This document shows positions 55,170 through 64,000 of a DNA stretch of 64,000 nucleotides, piece after piece. Position 1 is the first letter of the stretch, and each line of letters starts with the position of its first letter. Source of the stretch: Eretmocerus hayati (lineage: Eukaryota; Arthropoda; Insecta; Hymenoptera; Aphelinidae); contig CM056743.1 of assembly GCA_029851415.1 (NCBI GenBank), positions 63,704,186-63,768,185 on the forward strand, read 5' to 3'. A model generated the notes under the pieces. That model did no database searches, had not been told where the DNA came from, and was given only the letters and a program-made list of their open reading frames with translations. Both the position numbers and the translations under genes were made by a program.

Positions 55170-58100
55170 GTTGTGCACAACTTCCTTATCCCTCATTTCA
55201 TTTCTTCACAACATCCGATCACCCATCCATCTCATACATCACAAACTATTCCATCTTCATAGCATGTTACATCTCATATCTATTTCATATTCCATTCCAT
55301 TCTGTCCTTTCATACCATCTCATTTCAAACTCATCATTTTCCATATCATTTTTTACTTCACCGCCATCTTATCTCCTCTTCTACATCATCCTCACCACCT
55401 CATCACTTTCATCAAGGATACTATTGTTCTATAACATCTCATTCCCTTCTCTTTTCCCATCCCATCTTATACCTTCATTAAATCTCGTCATCTTACATAC
55501 CACCCTCTATTTTACCACCATCATATCTCCTTTTTTATATCAATCTCACCAGCTCATCACACATTCGTCATTCATCATACATACGCCAATGATCGCCTAC
55601 TTGGAGGCGAATTCTTGTACGCAGGTAAGCCGCCTTCGGGTGCAGAGGTTGTGTCCGAATTCAAATCCAAGTAGGAGGGTGAGGCAATCATTCAATCCAT
55701 AATATAATCATGCATCCATTTTGAACATCACAACTTATTACATCTTCATTGCACGTTGCATCTTATTTCTATTTCATACCATTCTCTCCATTCATATCAT
55801 CTCATTTCCATCCCTACTTCTTCTTCCTCTCTCTCCCTTCTCTTTTATCATTATTTCATTCGTTACATTACATTCGTATATCCATCTCATACATCACAGC
55901 CTAATTCATCTTCATTGCATGTCACATCACATATCTATTTCATATTTCCATTCTGTCCTTTCATATGATCTCATTTCCTTTCCTATATCTCCTGTCTATA
56001 TCTTCTTCATCTCTTTCTTCACCTCCACCCAATCTCACCTCCATTCAATCTGATCATTTTCCATATCATTGTTCACTTCACCGCCATCTCATCTCCTCCT
56101 CAACGTCATTCCCACCACCTCATCACATTCATCATGAATGCTTTCAGTCTATAACATCTCATCCCTTTCCCTCCTCTTTACCCATCCCATCTTACCTTCA
56201 TTAAATCTCATCATCTTTCATACCACCCTCTATTTTACCACCATCATATCTCCTTTTTTATATCATTCTCACCAGCTCATCACACATTCATCATTCATCA
56301 TACATCCGCCAATGATCGCCTACTTGGAGGCGAATTCTTGTACGCAGGTAAGCCGCCTTCGGGTGCAGAGGTTGTGTCCGAATTCAAATCCAAGTAGGAG
56401 GGTGAGGCAATCATTCAATCCATAATATAATCATGCATCCATTTTGAACATCACAACTTATTACATCTTCATTGCACGTTGCATCTTATTTCTATTTCAT
56501 ACCATTCTCTCCATTCATATCATCTCATTTCCATCCCTACTTCTTCTTCCTCTCTCTCCCTTCTCTTTTATCATTATTTCATTCGTTACATTACATTCGT
56601 ATATCCATCTCATACATCACAGCCTAATTCATCTTCATTGCATGTCACATCACATATCTATTTCATATTTCCATTCTGTCCTTTCATATGATCTCATTTC
56701 CTTTCCTATATCTCCTGTCTATATCTTCTTCATCTCTTTCTTCACCTCCACCCAATCTCACCTCCATTCAATCTGATCATTTTCCACATCATTGTTCACT
56801 TCACCGCCATCTCATCTCCTCCTCAACGTCATTCCCACCACCTCATCACATTCATCATGAATGCTTTCAGTCTATAACATCTCATCCCTTTCCCTCTTCT
56901 TTACCCATCCCATCTTACCTTCATTAAATCTCATCATCTTTCATACCAACCCCCACTTTACCACCATCATATCTCCTTTCCTATATCATTCTCACCAACT
57001 CATCACACATTCATCATTCATCATACATCTGCCAATGATCGCCTACTTGGAGGCGAATTCTTGTACGCAGGTAAGCCGCCTTCGGGTGCAGAGGTTGTGT
57101 CCGAATTCAAATCCAAGTAGGAGGGTGAGGCAATCATTCAATCCATAATATAATCATGCATCCATTTTGAACATCACAACTTATTACATCTTCATTGCAC
57201 GTTGCATCTTATTTCTATTTCATACCATTCTCTCCATTCATATCATCTCATTTCCATCCCTACTTCTTCTTCCTCTCTCTCCCTTCTCTTTTATCATTAT
57301 TTCATTCATTACATTACATTCGTATATCCATCTCATACATCACAGCCTAATTCATCTTCATTGCATGTCACATCACATATCTATTTCATATTTCCATTCT
57401 GTCCTTTCATATGATCTCATTTCCTTTCCTATATCTCCTGTCTATATCTTCTTCATCTCTTTCTTCACCTCCACCCAATCTCACCTCCATTCAATCTGAT
57501 CATTTTCCACATCATTGTTCACTTCACCGCCATCTCATCTCCTCCTCAACGTCATTCCCACCACCTCATCACATTCATCATGAATGCTTTCAGTCTATAA
57601 CATCTCATCCCTTTCCCTCTTCTTTACCCATCCCATCTTACCTTCATTAAATCTCATCATCTTTCATACCAACCCCCACTTTACCACCATCATATCTCCT
57701 TTCCTATATCATTCTCACCAACTCATCACACATTCATCATTCATCATACATCTGCCAATGATCGCCTACTTGGAGGCGAATTCTTGTACGCAGGTAAGCC
57801 GCCTTCGGGTGCAGAGGTTGTGTCCGAATTCAAATCCAAGTAGGAGGGTGAGGCAATCATTCAATCCATAATATAATCATGCATCCATTTTGAACATCAC
57901 AACTTATTACATCTTCATTGCACGTTGCATCTTATTTCTATTTCATACCATTCTCTCCATTCATATCATCTCATTTCCATCCCTACTTCTTCTTCCTCTC
58001 TCTCCCTTCTCTTTTATCATTATTTCATTCGTTACATTACATTCGTATATCCATCTCATACATCACAGCCTAATTCATCTTCATTGCATGTCACATCACA

Positions 58101-60190
58101 TATCTATTTCATATTTCCATTCTGTCCTTTCATATGATCTCATTTCCTTTCCTATATCTCCTGTCTATATCTTCTTCATCTCTTTCTTCACCTCCACCCA
58201 ATCTCACCTCCATTCAATCTGATCATTTTCCATATCATTGTTCACTTCACCGCCATCTCATCTCCTCCTCAACGTCATTCCCACCACCTCATCACATTCA
58301 TCATGAATGCTTTCAGTCTATAACATCTCATCCCTTTCCCTCCTCTTTACCCATCCCATCTTACCTTCATTAAATCTCATCATCTTTCATACCACCCTCT
58401 ATTTTACCACCATCATATCTCCTTTTTTATATCATTCTCACCAGCTCATCACACATTCATCATTCATCATACATCCGCCAATGATCGCCTACTTGGAGGC
58501 GAATTCTTGTACGCAGGTAAGCCGCCTTCGGGTGCAGAGGTTGTGTCCGAATTCAAATCCAAGTAGGAGGGTGAGGCAATCATTCAATCCATAATATAAT
58601 CATGCATCCATTTTGAACATCACAACTTATTACATCTTCATTGCACGTTGCATCTTATTTCTATTTCATACCATTCTCTCCATTCATATCATCTCATTTC
58701 CATCCCTACTTCTTCTTCCTCTCTCTCCCTTCTCTTTTATCATTATTTCATTCGTTACATTAGTTTCGTATATCCATCTCATACATCACAGCCTAATTCA
58801 TCTTCATTGCATGTCACATCACATATCTATTTCATATTTCCATTCTGTCCTTTCATATGATCTCATTTCCTTTCCTATATCTCCTGTCTATATCTTCTTC
58901 ATCTCTTTCTTCACCTCCACCCAATCTCACCTCCATTCAATCTGATCATTTTCCACATCATTGTTCACTTCACCGCCATCTCATCTCCTCCTCAACGTCA
59001 TTCCCACCACCTCATCACATTCATCATGAATGCTTTCAGTCTATAACATCTCATCCCTTTCCCTCTTCTTTACCCATCCCATCTTACCTTCATTAAATCT
59101 CATCATCTTTCATACCAACCCCCACTTTACCACCATCATATCTCCTTTCCTATATCATTCTCACCAACTCATCACACATTCATCATTCATCATACATCTG
59201 CCAATGATCGCCTACTTGGAGGCGAATTCTTGTACGCAGGTAAGCCGCCTTCGGGTGCAGAGGTTGTGTCCGAATTCAAATCCAAGTAGGAGGGTGAGGC
59301 AATCATTCAATCCATAATATAATCATGCATCCATTTTGAACATCACAACTTATTACATCTTCATTGCACGTTGCATCTTATTTCTATTTCATACCATTCT
59401 CTCCATTCATATCATCTCATTTCCATCCCTACTTCTTCTTCCTCTCTCTCCCTTCTCTTTTATCATTATTTCATTTGTTACATTACATTCGTATATCCAT
59501 CTCATACATCACAGCCTAATTCATCTTCATTGCATGTCACATCACATATCTATTTCATATTTCCATTCTGTCCTTTCATATGATCTCATTTCCTTTCCTA
59601 TATCTCCTGTCTATATCTTCTTCATCTCTTTCTTCACCTCCACCCAATCTCACCTCCATTCAATCTGATCATTTTCCATATCATTGTTCACTTCACCGCC
59701 ATCTCATCTCCTCCTCAACGTCATTCCCACCACCTCATCACATTCATCATGAATGCTTTCAGTCTATAACATCTCATCTCTTTCCCTCCTCTTTACCCAT
59801 CCCATCTTACCTTCATTAAATCTCATCATCTTTCATACCAACCCCCACTTCACCACCATCATATCTCCTTTCCTATATCATTCTCACCAGCTCATCACAC
59901 ATTCATCATTCATCATACATTCGCCAATGATCGCCTACTTGGAGGCGAATTCTTGAACGCAGGTAAGCCGCCTTCGGGTGCAGAGGTTGTGTCCGAATTC
60001 AAATCCAAGTAGGAGGGTGAGGCAATCATTCAATCCATAACATTCCAATCATGCATCCATCTCAAACATCACAAACTATTTCATCTTCATTGCATGTTGC
60101 ATCTCATTTCTATTTCATACCATTCTCTCCTTTCATATCATCTCATTTCCTTCCCTACTTCTTCTTCCTCTCTTTCCCTTCTCTTCTTCC
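55170..60190 (+). repeat. 723-bp tandem satellite array
   Basis: Seven copies of the marker GATCGCCTACTTGG occur at 55591, 56314, 57037, 57760, 58483, 59206 and 59929, each exactly 723 bp after the last. A first diverged, shorter unit and a partial last unit extend the array. The unit is a C/T/A-rich strand with very little G, apart from a block of about 110 bp around the marker. Two sequence variants alternate irregularly. Frames of 70-110 codons recur in each unit, but they are low-complexity by-products of the composition. I interpret the array as satellite DNA. Confidence 0.92.
56305..56420 (+). repeat. Conserved structured block within each satellite unit
   Basis: Representative copy; the others lie at 723-bp steps. 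The block is the only G-containing part of the unit. It holds a perfect 10-bp stem, CCTACTTGGA paired with TCCAAGTAGG about 60 bases later, an outer AATGAT/ATCATT pairing, and two GAATTC sites that can pair inside. A CAGGTAAG phrase and a B-box-like TTCAAATCC are present. The block is almost unchanged across copies. A tRNA-derived SINE or another structured RNA gene is possible, but no canonical A box or cloverleaf is evident. Confidence 0.5.
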
Positions 60191-60255
60191 ATTATCATCA
60201 TCATCATCATCATTCATTCTCTCATTCATTCTCTCATCCATCACATCCCATCATC

Positions 60256-60308
<53 letters not shown>

Positions 60309-60395
60309 TACATCATTATTATCCATTCTCTCATTCATTCTCTCATCCATCACTTCCCATCATGATCATCATCATCATACATTCTCTCATCCATT
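60191..60395 (+). repeat. (CAT)n low-complexity tract
   Basis: Runs of ATC/CAT trinucleotides (for example 60249-60307) alternate with CATTCTCTCATTCATT sequence. It continues the G-poor composition of the satellite and may have grown from it. Confidence 0.85.
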
Positions 60396-61239
60396 ACATT
60401 CCATCCACGGACGCAAACAGAGGGACCCAAGCTTCCATCGTTGGAACAATCCATTTTCTGCACTTGCGACATCATGATACCTATGTATGGTGAGCAAGTG
60501 TAGAAAATGGTGCGAATTCGACGATGGCTCGAAGCGAAGGTTCAACAGACAGACTTTCGACAGAACTCTTACATCAATTCGAGCCAGACAAAGACAGCGG
60601 TACCCACAAAACGCTTGGAAACATGGGAGTAGCCCGTATCCCTGTGTCCGACACCATACGAAAGTAAGGTGAGCGGATGCATCAAAAAGGGATATTGGTG
60701 CGAAAACATGATAACACGGCAAGGGTACAACGAACAGACTTTTGACAGCTTCACAAAATTTAACATCTGAAAGGGGTGAAAAATCTAAACAAACAGGTGA
60801 AACGAAACAAGTAAAATAGAATAAGTGATATCCAAAGTGATAAAAAGTCTAAAATCAAAATAGGTAAAAAATCCATAGAACAGGTAAAGTATAACAAATG
60901 GAAAGAAACTGGTAAAATAGACCCTAGATAGAATTGTAAAAGAAATCTAGAGGAAAATACGCGCAACTTTTTGGCAAGTTAGGTAAGTAAAATCTAGGGA
61001 TATTCATCTCTGGAGACAAATCAAGACAGGTAAAGTTGAGACGGCAGCGCGCAACTTTTGAGTCAGGTCAGGTTAGTAATAAATCTAGGGATATTTTTCT
61101 CTAGAGAAGAGTCAGGTCAGGTTAGGTTAAAACCGATCTAGGGGAAAAAATCTAGTGATTCCGGACACCAAACAGTCGTCACGCGACTTAATATAATGTA
61201 ATTGAGATTGAATTAGAAAATGAGCGGGGGTTCAAGGGT
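60396..61239. other. Unassigned, purine-rich + strand
   Basis: No gene. Two pairs of imperfect direct repeats are visible: ACAGACTTTCGACAG near 60550 with ACAGACTTTTGACAG near 60735, and GCGCAACTTTTTGG near 60962 with GCGCAACTTTTGAG near 61050, the latter each followed by TCTAGGGATATT. From 60770 on the + strand is A/G-rich, the opposite of the satellite. Confidence 0.45.
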
Positions 61240-62150
61240 TCATGTCCGATGGGTCGTCGGAAAGAGGGCAGAGCGGCCAGAACTGAGCACCGTTTCTACC
61301 TGACAGAGGGACGTAGAACGCGCCTCAGAAGTGAGTTTATTCTCACCAATAACACGATTCAAATGATGTTTCACTGATTTCACTGCAGCTTCCCAGAGTC
61401 CACCAAAGTGTGGAGCTGACGGAGGATTGAAATGCCAATTAGTCATCTTTCCGGATATAGTGGTGATTGTTGAGTCTAATTGTGCTAAAGCTTTTGAAGA
61501 AAAAATCTTTGAGTTCACGATAGGCTCCAACAAAAGTGGTGCCTTGATCGTTGTACAAATCTAAACAATGACCACGGCGGGAGATGAATCTGATGAAAGC
61601 TACTACGAAAGCTGCCGAGGAATAGTCTGAAACGACTTCCAGATGTACGCACGCGTACTCATGCATATGAACGCGGCAATGTAACCTTTTTGGGCTTTAT
61701 GACCACGTCCGGGTGAAGTGCGTACCCATATGGGCCCAGCGTGATAAACGCCAGTTTTTGAGAACGGACATGAAACTTGTACACGGCTCTCTGGTAACTG
61801 CCCCAACAATTGATGTGATGTTGCAGCGCGATAACCTACACAAATAGGACACTGATGAATTGTTTTTTTGACAGCTTGGCGACCTCGTACGATCCAAAAT
61901 TCTTGCCGGAGAGAGGCAAGAGTGATCTGGGTGCCTGCATATAGAGTGAGTTTGTGGAATTTATGAACAATCGTATGTGTGAAGGGGTTTCAAATGAGAG
62001 TATGATGGGATGTTTCTCATTGACAGAAAGATTTGAAATGTCCAATCTGCCTCCGACTTTCATTATACCGTGGATGATGGTGGGGGGAAGTTTACGAAGT
62101 TCATGACCTTTTGGCAAGGCTCGGTCGTTGGCAATTAATTCGATTTCTTC
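61240..62150 (-). pseudogene. Decayed BEL/Pao integrase region
   Basis: Pieces of one protein in several frames on the minus strand follow the order of a BEL integrase. MKVGGRLDISNLSVNEKHPIIL and a hydrophobic linker come first (62117-61836), then KGYIAAFICMSTRA with a GPIWVRTSPGRG stretch (about 61800-61610), EVVSDYSSAAFVVAFIRFISRRG with YNDQGTTFVGA (about 61640-61520), and FNPPSAPHFGGLWEAAVKSVKHHL (about 61430-61360). At least three frameshifts are present. Similarity to the BEL element at 41-48 kb is clear at protein level but DNA identity is low, so this is an older, different BEL lineage. No LTR is visible. Confidence 0.82.
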
Positions 62151-62158
62151 AGCCTATG

Positions 62159-62548
62159 AGGATTTCTCTGGAACTTTTGATTTTCGGACTCAAAAAGTGT
62201 CAGAGCGGTGGAAATCGAGATATACGGCTAGAGCCTATTATTGAGCAAGCTCAATGATTCAAGTATGGGGATTGTATGCAATCGGGTGTTAGAATGTAGC
62301 AACGAAAGTCAGAATTGGAATATACTCAATGCTCCACCAATGGTTTCATCATTTCTTGATGCATTTTTCACAAAACTGTAGCTGCACAGCCCTCGTTCGA
62401 ACGAATGGTACTCGTGGAGCGTCCAAAGTTTCGGTGGGTGGAAATTGGTATGATATTTTGAGGGTATTCGTAACATGTTCACAGAGTTTAAAGATCTATG
62501 CCCCCTCTAACGCGCACGAGCCTTCCGAAAAGCTGGGCGATTAAGCAT
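62159..62548 (+). repeat. 385-bp dispersed repeat, copy 2 (interrupted)
   Basis: Same orientation as 8071-8455. It stops where TAGGGTGGGCC begins, whereas copy 1 continues. The last eight bases TTAAGCAT are the predicted target duplication. Confidence 0.8.
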
Positions 62549-64000
62549 TAGGGTGGGCCGAAAAAGGGCTTTTTTCGAAAATCGATACGCCCTAGCGTGG
62601 AAATGTTGTGTTTGTACATATAGATGTGAAAAAAAATTTGCTGGACGCTGAGGAATGAGATTTTAGGTCCCAGCAAGAGCCATCAAGCTTTCATCAAAAT
62701 TAACGTAGGTTTAAATGGGAATGTGCCTAAGTCGGCACTTTTTCCTTCCTAACTATGCTCGCATTTCTGGTGCATCCAAGCATTTCTAACGTACTTTAGC
62801 TCATTCTGAAGCTTGTTTCAGAATCTACAAAATGAGCTAAAGTATGTCCAATTCCGACTAACCCGAGCCAATCTATCTCATTTCTTTCAAAAGGTGATCA
62901 TTATCAAAAATCCCAAAAATAGGTCGATTCTCCCTTCAAACTTTGCTCGTATTTCTGCTGCATCTCAACATTTTTCAACGTACTCTGGTTCATTTTAAAG
63001 CTTGTTCCAAAACCTACAAAATGAGCTAAAGTACGTCCAATTTCAACGAACCCGAGCCAATCTATCTCAACTTTTCCATTGCGAGTTTTGAAAGGAGTGA
63101 GGCGGGAAAGGGAAGTCGCTCATTTTCAGATTTTTCAAAACTAATCACTCTTCAGAAAAATTAAGATAGATTGGCTCGGATTGATCGGAATTGGACGTTC
63201 TTTAGCTCGTTTTGTAGGTTTTAGAACAAGCTTCAAAATGAGCTGAAGTACGTTGAAAAATGTTCAGATGCACCAGAAATACAAGCAAAGTTTGAAAGGA
63301 GAATCGCTCTATCTTTGGGATTTTTAATAATGATCACCTTTTGAAAAATTTGAGATAGATTGGCTCGAGTTAGTCGAAATTGGACGTACTGTAGCTCATC
63401 TTGTAGGTTCTGGAACAAGCTTCAGAATGAGCTGAAGTACGTTGAAAAATGTTCAGATGCACCAGAAATACAAGCAAAATTTGAAGGGAGAATCGCTCCA
63501 TCTCGGGGATTTCTAATAATGATCACCTTTTGAGAAATTCGAGATAGATTGGCTCGGGTTGATCGAAATTGGACGTACTTCAGCTCATTTTGTAGGTTTT
63601 GGAACAAGCTTTGAAATGAACCAGAGTACGTTGAAAAATGTTGAGATGCAGCAGAAATACGAGCAAAGTTTCAAGGGAGAATCGCCCTATTTTTGGGATT
63701 TTTAATAATGATCACCTTTTGAAAGAAATGAGATAGATTGGCTCGGGTTAGTCGAAATTGGACGTACTTTAGCTCATTTTGTAGATTCTGAAACAAGCTT
63801 CAAAATGAGCTAAAGTACGTTAGAAATGCTTGGATGCGCCAGAAATGCGAGCATAGTTAGGAAGAAAAAAGTGCCGAATTAGGCACATTCCCATTTAAAC
63901 CTACGTTGATTTTGATGAAAGCTTGACGGCTCTTGCTGGGACCTAAAATCTCATTTCTCATTGTCCAGCAAAATTTTTTCCACATCTATATGTACAAACA
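62549..64000. mobile_element. hAT-like foldback with tandem-unit arms, cut by window end
   Basis: It begins TAGGGTGGGCCGAAAAAGGG, as in the element at 6976. The internal symmetry centre is near 63100. The right arm contains three units of 189 bp (starts near 63232, 63421 and 63610). The left arm contains about one extra unit (62813-62998). Arms are therefore unequal. The far end lies beyond 64000, so the target duplication cannot be confirmed. No coding capacity. Confidence 0.8.

Noticed and set aside
55721..59819. Recurrent 70-110-codon frames in each satellite unit
   Set aside because: They repeat with the 723-bp period, are Ser/Ile/His/Phe-rich as expected from a G-free strand, and have overlapping alternatives. 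Composition explains them.
55170..60190. CRISPR-like array
   Set aside because: Regular spacing, but the whole 723-bp unit is repeated with no unique spacers, and the context is eukaryotic.
61060..61130. Insect telomere-type repeat (TTAGG)
   Set aside because: Only AGGTCAGGTTAGGTTAA-like fragments occur, with no sustained TTAGG array.
62813..63607. Three similar 61-codon frames
   Set aside because: They are translations of the 189-bp units of the hAT-like foldback.

Overview
This is a repeat-dominated stretch of eukaryotic nuclear DNA, most likely from an arthropod and probably an insect. I see no bacterial gene organisation, and almost every long open frame belongs to a transposable element. 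The evidence for an arthropod is the element mix: an R1-clade-like non-LTR retrotransposon, a CR1/Jockey-group LINE with a PHD-finger ORF1, a Ty3/Gypsy element with a 4-bp ATAT target duplication, and BEL/Pao elements whose primer site matches insect tRNA-Tyr as I remember it. I cannot name the species, and I find no convincing host gene.

Layout. 1-9.5 kb: AT-rich unassigned DNA with decayed frames, two foldback (long inverted repeat) elements, a dispersed 385-bp repeat and an isolated hAT-type end. 9.56-15.0 kb (minus strand): a decayed CR1/Jockey-group LINE ending in a tetranucleotide tail. 15.0-25.05 kb: a (GA)n microsatellite holding two head-to-tail copies of an R1-like element. The first has intact ORF1 and ORF2. 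The second carries an internal deletion made at microhomology and a one-base frameshift. 25.06-31 kb: a palindromic MITE, a 3.9-kb foldback with a ladder of 299-bp units (itself interrupted by a small palindrome), and a TIR element carrying a coding-like fragment. 31.7-34.5 kb: a frameshifted hAT-type transposase and a hAT end.

34.8-50.0 kb is a three-level nest: a Tc1/mariner-like inverted-repeat element (TA duplication) contains a Gypsy element (ATAT duplication), whose upstream LTR contains a BEL/Pao element (CCTCG duplication). Each junction can be read to the base. The opposite arm of the outermost element preserves the empty Gypsy target site.

50.5-54.0 kb: two more inverted-repeat elements, one enclosing a 195-codon frame. 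55.2-60.2 kb: a 723-bp satellite whose periods show no net length change. It is almost free of G on the + strand except for a conserved block of about 110 bp that can form a stem. 61.2-64 kb: a decayed BEL/Pao integrase region, a second copy of the 385-bp repeat, and a hAT-like foldback inserted in that repeat and cut by the window end.

The elements do not form a shared pathway. The value of the region is its insertion stratigraphy, the GA-microsatellite R1-like pair, the probable -1 frameshift site in the Gypsy element, and the structured satellite.
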